The position numbers and the translations under genes are program-made. Positions 33,476 to 44,354 of a DNA stretch of 64,000 nucleotides are shown one piece after another. The notes below the pieces were generated by a model. It saw only the letters and a list, made by a program, of their open reading frames with translations. It made no database searches and had not been told where the DNA came from. The stretch comes from Vombatus ursinus (lineage: Eukaryota; Chordata; Mammalia; Diprotodontia; Vombatidae), in the NCBI RefSeq assembly GCF_900497805.2, contig NW_020948983.1:22431572-22495571 (forward strand), in the 5' to 3' direction. The stretch's first letter is position 1; each line of letters starts with the position of its first letter.

Positions 33476-33667
33476 GGGAGCCGTCGGGGGCGAGGGGTCC
33501 TGCAGTGGGGGCTGGGGGGAGGCCGGGGCCCGGAGGAGCTGCCGCTCACACCCTCTAGAAAGACCCTCCTGGGCCGGGAATTGCCTTGACCTCCCACCTG
33601 TCTGGGGGTAATGTCTTCTACCCCCGGCTCCCGTCTTCTCCTTCTTCACTGAACCGAGTCGCCACCG

Positions 33668-33703
33668 TGGGTGTGGGTGTATGGGTGGGTGTGGGTGTGG
33701 GTG
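33668..33703 (+). promoter_or_regulatory. G-rich tract, possible G-quadruplex
   Basis: Six GGG runs spaced by GT or GTAT within 36 bp, in the non-template strand of the first intron about 200 bp after the splice donor. Confidence 0.5.
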
Positions 33704-33816
33704 GTGAGGACAGGGTCCTCCCTACTCTGTTTCCTCCTTCCTTAGCTCACCCCACTAGCCAACTAATCCCCTTCCCTACATTTAACCCCCAACCGAGAGC
33801 CCACAGTCTCACCCCA

Positions 33817-34216
33817 NNNNNNNNNNNNNNNNNNNNNNNNNNNNNNNNNNNNNNNNNNNNNNNNNNNNNNNNNNNNNNNNNNNNNNNNNNNNNNNNNNNN
33901 NNNNNNNNNNNNNNNNNNNNNNNNNNNNNNNNNNNNNNNNNNNNNNNNNNNNNNNNNNNNNNNNNNNNNNNNNNNNNNNNNNNNNNNNNNNNNNNNNNNN
34001 NNNNNNNNNNNNNNNNNNNNNNNNNNNNNNNNNNNNNNNNNNNNNNNNNNNNNNNNNNNNNNNNNNNNNNNNNNNNNNNNNNNNNNNNNNNNNNNNNNNN
34101 NNNNNNNNNNNNNNNNNNNNNNNNNNNNNNNNNNNNNNNNNNNNNNNNNNNNNNNNNNNNNNNNNNNNNNNNNNNNNNNNNNNNNNNNNNNNNNNNNNNN
34201 NNNNNNNNNNNNNNNN
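33817..34216. other. Assembly gap, 400 N
   Basis: Undetermined bases inside intron 1, followed directly by GT and GA microsatellites. Frames with long X runs spanning it are artefacts. Confidence 0.99.

Positions 34217-34263
<47 letters not shown>
34217..34263. repeat. (GT)n(GA)n microsatellite
   Basis: GT then GA dinucleotides directly after the gap. Confidence 0.95.
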
Positions 34264-34266
<3 letters not shown>

Positions 34267-35190
34267 CTGGGCCTCTGAATCTCTCTCTCCCTTTAATTTT
34301 TCTCTCAGGGCGCCGGAACTCCGGCCTGCCTCCCATTCCAGTTTTTGCTTTTCTGAATGAGACACAATATGAGTTCTAAAGGAATATTTATCAGCTTCAA
34401 GCCAGAATGCAAAAACACTACATCTTCTCCCTATCCCCCCCCCATTAACTTTTTCATGGGAACTTTTGTAATGTACTTTGAACCATGCTGAGGGTCTTGC
34501 TGTCCCAACTTTTCACAATGTAGCCATAGTATACTGTAGTGTAGGAATGTACTACATTCTGCTACTACTTAACTAATCTAGTATCAGATAGCTAAAGAAA
34601 TTGCTGTTTGTATATATCATAGTGGCATGTTGAGTAACTAGAGAACTGAGGTGTTTCTAAAACTACAAACTTTAACAAAGGTGGAATGAAAGGGGGGAAG
34701 TCTTTAAGGGAACCACCACAAAAGCATTGTGTAACTTCTAGTTTTGTAGTTAGAGTTGGTTTTTGACTGACTAACCAAGAGGAAAGTGTTGAAATACTAG
34801 AAAGTGGAAGGGTTTGGAGAAATTGTAGTGATGAAATGCTTCAAGTGATTGAACTGGGTAAAATAAACTGTATTGAAACAGAAATTTGTGGATCTGGTGT
34901 AGAATGTCCCACTTGAGAAGTAAGAATACACAACGTTTTAGTAGCAGAAACTTACATTTTGCATTTGAAATGCTAAACAGATAAAAGTTTATCTCCTCTA
35001 AAGATACTCCAACACAACAAATTAAGGGGGAGAAATCACACAGGATTTAGCGTAATAGAAAAAGATACAATTATGGAAGAAAAAATACTCGAGTCCCATA
35101 ACATTTAAAATGTGTTATCCTTCCAGTTTTCTTACCGGAATTATAATAGTTTTATTTTATGCAAAATTACCACAGTATTGGAAGAAAGAA
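34264..35190. other. Unique intronic sequence
   Basis: No repeat family or exon recognised. Confidence 0.4.
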
Positions 35191-35194
35191 GAGC

Positions 35195-35395
35195 ATTGAA
35201 AAGGGAATCTGGAGACTTGTATTCTAGTCTTGTGGTTGGTTTGTTGTTGTTGTTTTTGCCATTAAATGATAACTGTGACTTTAGGTAATCACTTAACTAT
35301 TCTGGACCTCAGTTTCCTCAGGACCTCAGTTTTCTCATTTGTAAAATGAGGGATTTGAACTTGTTTTCTAAAGGTCCTTCAAACTAACATTGCAA
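35195..35395 (+). mobile_element. MIR copy with a small internal duplication
   Basis: 'GGGAATCTGGAGACTTGTAT', 'TGACTTTAGGTAATCACTTA', then 'GGACCTCAGTTTCCTCA' repeated at once as 'GGACCTCAGTTTTCTCA'. A TTG-repeat lies in the middle. Confidence 0.7.
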
Positions 35396-35703
35396 GTTTT
35401 TCATTCTGTATTATTTTCATTCTTATTTTAAAGGCATGTTGATAAGATGAAGACATAATAAAAGGGATAATTTTTCAATAAGAAAACAGGAAAATGGCAG
35501 AATAAAAAGGTTTTATTAGATATGAACAAGAATAATTACTTATAATTTCCAGGAAAAAATAATCCCTTATTCCCCCTATTTTGCATATTAAAAAAACTTT
35601 AATTTGTAGAAGTTGAAGAACTGTGTACCCAGGTTATGAATAGTTTTGGAAGCATATTGAGGATAAAAGATAATAGTAGAAATTAATCCCAAATAAGAAG
35701 ATT

Positions 35704-36186
35704 ATTGTTATTGGTGTTTAGTTATTTTGAGTTGTAGCCAACTCTTTGTGACCTTTTTTGGGGTTTTATTGGCAAAGATGCTGGAGTGGTTTGCTATTTC
35801 CTGCTCCAGCTCATTTTACAGACAAGGAAGAGACTTGTCCAGGGCCACGAAGTTAGTAAATGTCTTGAGGCCAGAGAAGAGTATTGAGTTGGTAATGTAT
35901 TTTAATTCACTACTCCAAAGTTCCCTACCTACTGTATCCTTCACTTTGGAAAAGATGGGGGGGACTTTTGTTGTGACCCTGTTTGTGGTTTTCTTGGCAA
36001 AGGTACTGGAGTGGATTGTCATTTCCTTCTCCATCTCATTTTACAGATGAGGAAACTGAGGCAAACAGGATTAAGTGACTTGCTCAGGTCACACAGCTAG
36101 TGTCTGAGGTCAGATTTGAACTCATAAAGATGAGTCTTCCTGACTCCATGCCTGGCACTCTATCCACTGTACCACCTAGCTAGATC
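35704..36186 (-). mobile_element. Dimeric marsupial SINE (copy 2)
   Basis: Same architecture as 6401-6917. A truncated antisense body (35704-35874) ends at 'GAGGCCAGA'. The linker (35875-35972) has 'GTTCCCTACCTACTGTATCC' and 'CACTTTGGAAAAGATG'. A full body follows, up to head 'GTACCACCTAGCTAG'. Confidence 0.8.
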
Positions 36187-36231
36187 GGGTCAGTTGATAA
36201 GAAATAGACCAATTTCCCAGAGAGACAGTGC

Positions 36232-36330
36232 TAAAAAAATAACATTTATTATCAAAACTTGTAAGGTGTATCATATATGGATCCTGTACTTAAGGGTCTT
36301 GTAATCTAGTTAGGAAAACAAGACATATGT
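36232..36330 (+). mobile_element. Head fragment of the 'CATTTATTA' repeat
   Basis: 'AACATTTATTATCAAAACTT' and 'GGGTCTTGTAATCTAGTTAG' match the shared head. Confidence 0.45.
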
Positions 36331-36494
36331 AAAAGAAATAACTAAAAACAATTTTAAGTGTTGTGAACAACTGTATAACTAATGGTGGGATATATAGCCT
36401 GTAAGTACTAAGGGAATTTAAACATTTTTGATCATCTGATTTTCTCTTAATTAGAAAAGTAGATATTAACACAGCTGCTTTCCTATTCTGGGTG

Positions 36495-36557
36495 TCCCAA
36501 GGAGAGCACTGGGCCTGGACTGAGGAACATCCGAGTTCAAATTCAGCCTCCGATATT
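36495..36557 (+). mobile_element. SINE 5' fragment
   Basis: 'GAGCACTGGGCCTGGACTGA' and 'CCGAGTTCAAATTCAGCCTC'. Confidence 0.55.
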
Positions 36558-36559
36558 TT

Positions 36560-37125
36560 TCCCTTCTCTGTTCCCTCTTTTAGAATAACAAAGTGAAAGT
36601 AGGGAAAGAGGGGAGGTGGTGCTACATTTGCACTGGAAAGTGAACTAACATTTCTTCTCTGGCTGGGACTACTATTATTCCAGAAATTTAACCAGGGACA
36701 TTACTATGCTATTCCTTATGATTCTGCTATTGCAGAATAAATGAGTATTGAGGAATGAACCAGTTTGGCCCAGGTAATCTGGGTCCCATAATTGCTTTCC
36801 TTTCCACATGTGTATTTGTGTTCTGCTGGTTTGCCATTTATCCGAAGAAGTCAACATGTCCGGCGTATGGTACTTTGAATGTGTCTTGTGGGACTTTGTT
36901 CATTTGTGTGGATGAGCTGCTGAGAGGTCCAGAGGGAACCTGGTCTTTGATGATTTGTGCTGCAGATTGAGTCCTTGCTGTGTGCTAGGTATGACTAATC
37001 TTTTGAATGTGTTACTCTTTCCTCATTCTGTGTTCATGACAACAGTCACATACCCTGCTAACTTCTCCCAGTGGGATTTAATTCTTCTCACCTGTTCAGT
37101 TAATCAACATTTGATATCCCTGCCT
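36560..37125. other. No recognised element
   Basis: Two overlapping frames (36755-36970 and 36955-37281) have no recognisable protein features. Confidence 0.35.
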
Positions 37126-37130
37126 CCAGT

Positions 37131-37260
37131 CTTTTTTTTTTTTTTTTTTTTGGTGAGGCAATCAGGGTTAAGTGACTTGCCCAGGGCCACACAGCTAGTA
37201 AATGTCAAGTGTCTGAGGCCAAATTTGAACTCAGGTCCTCCTGACTCTTTTGGGTTGTCT
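37131..37260 (-). mobile_element. Short SINE, antisense, head missing
   Basis: Poly-T then 'GGTGAGGCAATCAGGGTTAA', 'CAAGTGTCTGAGGCCAAATT' and 'CTCAGGTCCTCCTGACTC'. The tRNA-like head is absent. Confidence 0.88.
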
Positions 37261-37269
37261 ATTGACACT

Positions 37270-37785
37270 ACTATTTATTAGAATTTTGATAATAAAAGTC
37301 AGTTGCAAAAAAGCCTCCTGAAACTTTGTTTTAGTTGTCTGAACTACTTCTGAACCTTCCAAACAAGAATGATTATCAGCTATTGAGGTTTTCTGCAGTT
37401 TTCCCAACTCTACTTTGTAATATATTAAATTGACCTTGGTGTTGTACTGTAAATGATAACTATAAATGATGAACCTCTCTAGGTAGGAAATGAAGGTAGC
37501 TTCTTTGTGAAAAAGATATAAAAAAAGAACTCTGTAAACTTAATTATGTATTTTCTTTTATACATATTAGAAAATATTTTAAGGCAAACCATAACTATTC
37601 TTTTCATTTTTAGAAGGTTTAATGTTCTTTATTAATTAACATATAAATCCATGTTACATTTCTTTGAGTCAAATGGTAGCTATTTAAGTAAAATTATTTG
37701 AATAATTCAGGCTCCTCAAGAAGATACAATCTAGTCATTTTTCTCCTTACAAAAATCACATTCTGAGAGTGTAAGTAATATAAAC
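37270..37785. other. No recognised element
   Basis: AT-rich intronic sequence without repeat landmarks. Confidence 0.4.
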
Positions 37786-37789
37786 TTAA

Positions 37790-37975
37790 AATCACAAATT
37801 TAGACCCAGAAGAGACCTGAGACATCATCTAGTCAAACACCTTTATTTTACAGATAAGAAATCTAGGTTTCAGAGAGATAAAGTAATGACTTGCTCATTG
37901 TCACAAATAGCAAAATCAGGACGAGGAACCAGGTCTCTTGCCTGATATGCACAATCTTTCCACCTTGAAAAAGCC
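37790..37975. mobile_element. MIR-related fragment
   Basis: 'AGAGACCTGAGACATCATCT', 'TTTTACAGATAAGAAATCTA' and 'AGTAATGACTTGCTCATTG' match the family seen at 31693 and 58855. Confidence 0.55.
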
Positions 37976-37979
37976 ACTT

Positions 37980-38635
37980 ACTTCACCGCCCAGGGCCTTT
38001 GTCTCTGTAGTTTCCTCAATTGTAAAATATTGGGGGTTGGACTACTCAAAGGTTTCATTTTTTTTAAAAGTACATACATATGTTTTGAAGCTCTGATCCA
38101 TTTTGATATGTTTTCCTAACAATTTTTTTAGTGGCTTATGGAAACTAAATTGTTATTTGGTCACTTTGTTTACCAGAGCTAATGGAATCAGGATACTTGT
38201 GAATTTATCAGGAAGAAAACCAGTTTTATTATGGGTAATTAGACAATGTTATTACTATTCTGTATCAGGAAGGCTATTACATTCGCAAAAACAATAAACA
38301 TTTCAATTAGGGATTCTTAATGTATGATCAGTGAACTTAGTGTTTTTAATATTTTGAAAACTATATTTCAGCATAATTAGTTTCCTTTATAATCCTCTGT
38401 ATCTTATTTTATGCATTTAACATTATACTGAGGAAGGCTCCATCATTTTCACCGGATTGCTAAAGGAGTCCATGACTTAAAAAAGTTAAGATGTAAGTTT
38501 TTGACTATTAAGTCTTAAACTTAACCAGTTTTGGATATTTTATTCAATAAAAAGAGGCATTGCTATTTTAATAAAACAAGTATATTCATTTGTGTACCTA
38601 GAAGTGTCTTTTGAATGTGTTTTTCCCTCCCCTCT
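37980..38635. other. No recognised element
   Basis: Apart from a MIR-like trace at 37985-38045 ('TCTGTAGTTTCCTCAATTGT'), nothing is recognised. Confidence 0.35.
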
Positions 38636-38639
38636 ACTA

Positions 38640-38800
38640 TATGTTCTCATCCAGATCTGATATCTGGATTACTGAAAATGCTTTCTAATTGATTTCTCAA
38701 CCTTTCCTCTTTCTATTCTTCCCTACATAAAGCTGCTAGATTTAAAACAATGATAATGTCATAGCTTTCAACAGCTCAGAGTATACGCCTGCATTAGAAG
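38640..38800 (+). mobile_element. L2 fragment
   Basis: 'ATCTGGATTACTGAAAATGC', 'CATAAAGCTGCTAGATTTAA' and 'AATGTCATAGCTTTCAACAG' correspond to L2 'GGATTACTGCAA...CTGCCAGATT'. Confidence 0.6.
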
Positions 38801-38804
38801 CTGC

Positions 38805-39395
38805 TTCTATTAAATATGGGATGATCACCATAGGAATTTCTGATGAATACAACTGCTTAAATGATTTCTGCCAACTCATTAGCATTTTCCCCCTAAAGAT
38901 TACAAGCGAATATATATTTTTGAATTGTACATCTGTAGCCCTGGAATATATTCTGCTGTTTATTTTGGAAGGGTGATTGGTGGCAACTCATAAGCATCAC
39001 TCGTTTAGCTGTTAAATTTAAACTGTGGGTGGTACTGCTGCCCCAGTGTAGGCAGTTCTTGTTTTTAATGATGTTTTGCATTCCTGGAAGCTAACTTGTT
39101 GGGTTTTATATTCCTATCAGCTGGACAGTACAGGGCACCTATGCATTCTCATGGTTGTCTTTGGTTGGCTTTTCAACATATGTGGTTTCATCAGTGGAAG
39201 TGATTGAATAAGCAAGTAAAGGGAACAAAAAAAGTGAAGTAAGATGTTTATTTGGCAATATTAAAGGGGTGGAATAATAATTTGAAGTGATAAAAATCTT
39301 AGTCTGCTTTAATTTTTTCCCATGTGACAAAGATATATAGTCAAGCAAAACAAACTTCTCCATTGGTCATGTCCAAAAGGAAAAAAAAAAGTGTC
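38805..39395. other. No recognised element
   Basis: Unique-looking intronic sequence. Confidence 0.4.
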
Positions 39396-39399
39396 TCTG

Positions 39400-39815
39400 T
39401 GTGTGTGTGTCTGTATGTATGTGTAAACACAGATATTCATACTTGTGTATGTGTCTTATACTGCATTCTAAGGCTTTCACCTCTTCTTGTGCTTGACCAT
39501 TATGCTGATTGAAATTACTAACACCTTTCAAAGTTGTTTTTGTCATTGTATAAGTTGTTCTCAGGCTTCTGCTCACTTCACTCTGCATTAGTTCATGTAA
39601 GTCTTCCTTGGTTTCTCTGAAACCACTTCTTTCATTTTTTAAAGCACAATTGTATTCTACCACCTTTATAAACCATAACTTGTGTAGCTGTTCTCCAGTA
39701 GATGAATGCCCTCCATATATTCCCATTCTTTGCCACCTCAAAAAGAGTTCCAAATATTTTTGTATATCTTTGATTAGATTTTGTTTTGTTTAGGACCAAT
39801 CCCTTCCTTAATTGC
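39400..39815 (-). mobile_element. L1 3' region, antisense
   Basis: The minus-strand frame at 39367-39753 contains 'ETKEDLHELMQSEVSRSLRT', the L1 ORF2 C-terminal 'LHELMQSEVSRTR' signature. Its N-terminal side reads 'EYNCALKNERSG'. A CA/GT microsatellite at 39391-39430 lies at the L1 3' side. Confidence 0.85.
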
Positions 39816-39889
39816 CCCAAATCTGGGCCTGTATATCCCCAATTCCTCTTTCTATCCTATTTCCTTATTATTATTGAGTGAAATGTTTT

Positions 39890-40090
39890 TCTGTACCCAC
39901 TGGGCCATCTCCAGTTGGCCTGATGAATATCTGGCCACTGGATCCAGATGGCTGTGGAGGAGAAAATGAGGCTGGTGACCTTGCACAGCCCTCCCTCACT
40001 TAAATCCAAGTCTACTGCAAGTCATGTCATCTCCCTGATGTCATGGTCCTTCGAGAATGAAAGACAAACACAACAACAACAACAACCTAT
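39890..40090 (+). mobile_element. Second marsupial SINE family (WSINE-like)
   Basis: 'ACTGGGCCATCTCCAGTTGG', 'GAATATCTGGCCACTGGATC', 'AAAATGAGGCTGGTGACC', 'CATGTCATCTCCCTGATG' and a (CAA)n tail. Related to 11216-11430 but fuller at its 5' end. Family name tentative. Confidence 0.75.
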
Positions 40091-40099
40091 ACCCAGCTC

Positions 40100-40114
40100 T
40101 GTGGGTGTGTGTCT

Positions 40115-40156
<42 letters not shown>

Positions 40157-40157
40157 T
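40100..40157. repeat. (GT)n microsatellite
   Basis: GT repeats with a short GA end. Confidence 0.95.
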
Positions 40158-40699
40158 TCTTCCTTTTACTGTTTCAGTTTAGAGTAAGGTTAAAGTGTCA
40201 ACCTTTGTCCTCTTTCTCTCTCTCCTCCCTTCTTCCTTGTTTGTATAGATTTTTACTTGGACACCTGGATGATGTGAGAAAAACCTTACCTTTCTTTTCC
40301 TTTCCTCTCCCTTTCTGTCATCTTTTAGGGTCAGACCTAACAGACTCACCACTCCCAGGCCTTCTAATTAGACTCCCTCTATGACCCCTGATGATGATAG
40401 GATTCAGAGGGGTCACATGTATCATTTACCCAAATAAAAAGGTAGGCATTTTATCCTTGTTTCATGCTTTAGAATAATGCCTAGTAAGTTAGTCTTTTCA
40501 ACATTTGTGGGTTTTCTCCTTATAAATTTTCAAGTGCAGAACTCAGTGAATGAATTATGGTCTTAGGTTTTTTATCCTTTGTTTATTCGCACAAAGGATT
40601 TGTGCAGAATGAAATGTTTTTAGTGCCTCTGTACAAACAAGCCAAACTGGACAAAAGCACTTACAATTGTGTGATATTAGTAGGTGACTCCTGAATTCA

Positions 40700-41385
40700 A
40701 TTTAATTCATTAATATTTATTAAGCACCTACTATGTGCTAGGCACTGTACTAAGAATTGGGGGGTACAAAAAAGAAAGACTGTTCTTGTCCTTAAAGAGC
40801 TTACAATCTAATAGGGGAAGACAACACACAAGGAAACTGAAAAATGGGGAAGGGTCCCCAGGAGGTATGATGTTCCTGGGTTTGGAAACAAAGCTGAGTT
40901 ATTTGAAAAGTTCTGAACATTAGAGACCTCTATAAAGGATGGCTTTTGGCATCGTTTACTGTGCTCTATCCTCCAACCCTGAGGGAATTAAAGGCGTTGA
41001 GTATCAAAAACTGTCAGACCACATGGTAATCAGATTTCGGTGATCAGCTTATCCTAGGGAAGGCATGAAACTAAGCAGAACTGCTGATGGAAAATGGAGA
41101 GTTACCTGAAAAGTTCAGAGCACTTTTTAAAGGAAGGCTTTGGTTATGGCTCCTCCCTCTAATTAGAAGGGAGAAACCACTGAGGGAATTTCAGAAGGTG
41201 GGGAATATTAAAAAAAAAAAAAAAAAACTTGAGTCAATCAGCAAGGTGATGAAATTTCAGGTGACCAGCTTATTGATCAGTTTATTGTGACTGAGGCATG
41301 TGGAGTCTAAAGATAGCAGAGGTGCTGATGGAAAATGGAGAGTTACCTGGAATTGCTCCTGAATACAGAGCAATAGCCTAGGTAC
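40700..41385 (+). mobile_element. Composite repeat: shared head plus tandem units
   Basis: Head 'ATATTTATTAAGCACCTACT' to 'AGAGCTTACAATCTAATAGG' (40700-40840). After it, 'CTGATGGAAAATGGAGAGTTA' occurs at about 41082 and again at about 41325. A related but weaker start ('GCTGAGTTATTTGAAAAG') lies at 40891. These mark units of about 195-245 bp, with 'GTGATCAGCTTAT/GTGACCAGCTTAT' inside. Confidence 0.6.
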
Positions 41386-41389
41386 TGTT

Positions 41390-42695
41390 GAAATTCTAGA
41401 AGCTCCTTTACTTCCTTTTTGTCTATAAGTGACCACCGCAATATTGTCCTGTAGCAGGGAGATGGTGGGATCTATCCAAATTTTGTTTTATCTGATAGCA
41501 TATAAATGTGGTTAACTGCCTAGTGCTTTTTGTCTAGTGAATTTCAAAAGGGAAAGTAATAGTACCTCTCATTTCTTACTGAATGCCTGGAATTTTCATG
41601 AAGACATCTGGATTAATTTGCAGATCTCTGGTGTCAGAAGGCCACACTTTTATATCCAGTGATATAGGCCTATGCTAAGAGACTTGAAAAGTCCTCTGTG
41701 CTGCATAAGTAGCCCTTGAAGTGAATGGGTATTTCTTAATTGTAAAAATGATCAGATAAGGACTCTAGAAGTTTTTTGACCACCAAGAGGTTTATCTTAG
41801 TTTATCAGTTACTAGTTGTGGGTTGTTCAGTGGTTGACTCTCAATAATAATGATTTTTTTAATGATTTTTTTTTTGGGGGCACAAACTTGGTTTCACTAG
41901 TGTAGTGAGCTTCTGGAAAAGGAAACTTGTTCTACAAATGCAAATGGATATCCTTTCTGAAAGCTTAGAGTCTGAGGAAGTTGTCTGGTATATTCCAGCT
42001 TGCCTGGATTTACACAGGCATGTGGCAGAAGCAGGACTTGGAACCAAAGTCATCTGGATTCTGGAGCCATTTCCCCATGCATTGTAAAACATTGTCTTTC
42101 ATATAATAATAATAATGATAATAACAACAGCAGTTGTGACTTTTTGCATCATTTCTTCTATGTAAGACATCACTGGCTATATGTTGTAGCCTACTTAATT
42201 CCACTTAATTTCTCCATTTCCTCTTGGACCACTTAAAATTTTGACTCTTCTGCTGCTGTGATATTCTGTGATTCATAGCCATACAATGTAGCCATAAATA
42301 TATTGTTGTTAGAAGTTGAGTTTTTATCTTAGAAAGTCAACAAGAATTTTTAATAGGAAAGCAGCTTGGGCTTGTTGAAAGTGGGCTCATTTTCTCCAAA
42401 GTCTTTTTGTTCCTCTTTAATTCTGGGTCCATCTCATTGTCTTTCATTAATGCCTGTCCAAGATAGATGTGTACCAGTGGACTAACTCAGTGGGCTATCC
42501 ATCCAAATACATGTCATAGTCTGGCCAATAGATAGTTTTCATCCATTTGATTTTTATTACTATGTATTCTTTGACTGCTTTCTATAGATTTGTAGTATAT
42601 TATTGAAGATTTTGTATAGTATTTTACATATCATGTAATATCATGTATTTTACATATCATGTAATAGCAAAGCTATGATTAGCATTAAGGAAAAT
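41390..42695. other. No recognised element
   Basis: T/G-run at 41865-41880 and an ATAATA cluster at 42105-42125. No exon recognised. Confidence 0.4.
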
Positions 42696-42699
42696 ACTG

Positions 42700-42870
42700 G
42701 CATAGAGATATACAAGAGTAGAATGGTTCTCTCTTAGGGGAAGTCTTCAAGTAAAGGCTGGATGGTCACTTGTCACGTATAACATAGAGGAAGCAGATTT
42801 CTTATTCAGGTATGGATTGAACTAGATGACTTCTGGATTCTCTTTAAACCCTGCAATTATGTTATTGGAG
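42700..42870 (+). mobile_element. CR1/L3-type 3' end
   Basis: 'AGTAAAGGCTGGATGGTCAC', 'ATTCAGGTATGGATTGAACT' and 'AGATGACTTCTGGATTCT' match the conserved 3' end of old CR1/L3 LINEs (GGCTGGATGGCCA...GGACTAGATGACC). Confidence 0.65.
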
Positions 42871-42874
42871 AAGG

Positions 42875-43915
42875 AAGCAAACAATATTGGTCATAGAGCA
42901 AGAGCAAGAAGTGACAACACATGGACAGCCCAAATACTTAGTTGTCCATGGAATGCTCAAATACCTAGAGGAAGGCCTATTGCTCTTTTGGTAGGTCTTC
43001 TGTGAAGACTTTATGGAAGGACATAGACAAAAAAAAATCACAGGAAAAAGAGGCATGCCTAGATTATAATGTGCAACATGCAGGGAGAACCTGTAGTACC
43101 TGATAAGATCACAGATCCATTGAAGTATATAATGATGGTGATAATAATCTGTATTTTTTTGATCCAGATCTGGGATCTATGTTAACTCCCAATGTGGAAC
43201 TCTCTTTTTTTCCATATAGATTAATATCTTGTAAGTAATTTATGGTTCTAGAGAGTTGCCTGGGGCAATGAGAAATTAAGTCACACTGCTAATTTGTGCT
43301 AGAGGCAGAACTCAAAACCAGCTCTTTCTGGGCCTAAAGTTAGCCTTCTATCAACTATGGCATGCCTGTCGTCATTGCTCACTTTTATATATCACTTTCT
43401 GTTTTAAAAAAAAAAGTACTTTATGTGCTAATCTGATACAATAGCCCTATAGATAGCAAAGCCATAAATGAGTAGCACAGACCAAACAGGGCTAAGTTCT
43501 AGGACATTGATTGACATAGGGGTGAGGTGTGCACTTTCTCCCAGGAGGGTTTTGTGGTGGCATTATACCTCCATCTCATCATGTAGTACTTTACTGGCCC
43601 ACACAGCTCCACTCCCACAGTCTTGTCACTGTGGCACGCTTCTCCTGGATTTGAGTTTCTCTCCTAATTTCTCTGGTAACCTGAGCGATCTGACCTCCTC
43701 TCAAAAGTTGAAAAAATCTGTGGTTTCACGATTTTGCCTCTTAAACCCCCTTCCCCCACCCAAGTTTTTACCCCTGGTGAAAAATTTTCTAGTTAAATCT
43801 ATAGTAGTATAAGTATTTTTATTTCCATACTACAGATAGGGAAACTGAGACTCAGAGGTTTACATAGGTAAAAGAGAGGCCAAGGTTGTATGTATAGTGT
43901 GAAAAACAGTTCTTG
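42875..43915. other. No recognised gene
   Basis: A 114-codon frame at 43468-43812 has no recognisable domain. A faint MIR trace lies at 43830-43860. Confidence 0.4.
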
Positions 43916-43919
43916 AATA

Positions 43920-44350
43920 TCTTAATGTCTGGAACATGGTAAGTACTTTATAAATGTTTGTTGATTGATTGAAAGAAGTCAAAATGTCTGAGTTTGAATC
44001 CTGAGTCAGACATTTACTAGTTATGTGACCCCTAAGCAAGTCACTTCATTTTTTCCTTCATAAAATAGTGGTAATACCTGATTCACAAGAAAGCATCTAT
44101 GTCTATGGCATCTCATTTTACATGATGCTTGACTATATATTTTTATAAATTCTCAATAAAAGTATCCCATGTACTAGAGACCTGATTATTTTTTAATATT
44201 TTGTGGGTATAGTATCAGTGCAACCCTCAGTCTTAAAACATTAGATAAATGTCTTTCTATTATTATTAGTGCCCAAGATCACATAGCTAATAAGTAATGG
44301 AGAAGAGACTTGAATTCAAATCATCTGACTCCAGGTTCAGCTCCATAGCA
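43920..44350. mobile_element. Cluster of L2 tail and MIR fragments
   Basis: An L2-type tail at 43928-43975 ('GGTAAGTACTTTATAAATG'), a sense MIR at 43980-44090 ('GAGTTTGAATCCTGAGTCAG') and an antisense MIR at 44235-44350 ('GATCACATAGCTAATAAGT', 'CATCTGACTCCAGGTTCAGC'). Confidence 0.6.
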
Positions 44351-44354
44351 TGCT

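Larger units (their letters stand above)
32640..33600 (+). promoter_or_regulatory. CpG-island promoter of the endophilin-A gene
   Basis: CpG-dense, GC-rich and free of repeats, densest from about 32990 to 33560, and holding the first coding exon. No clear TATA box is seen at a useful distance. It carries an inverted CCAAT (ATTGG, 32658-32662), an NRF1-like GCATGCGCA, a CACGTG E-box (32938-32943), an octamer ATTTGCAT, an EGR-type GCGTGGGCG and a CCAAT box. This is the layout of a broad, TATA-less promoter. The transcription start cannot be fixed from sequence and probably lies between about 33180 and 33400. Confidence 0.85.

Noticed and set aside
33586-34365. Frames of 175-230 codons spanning the 400-N gap
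   Set aside because: Open only because undetermined bases carry no stops; the ends are GT/GA repeat translations.
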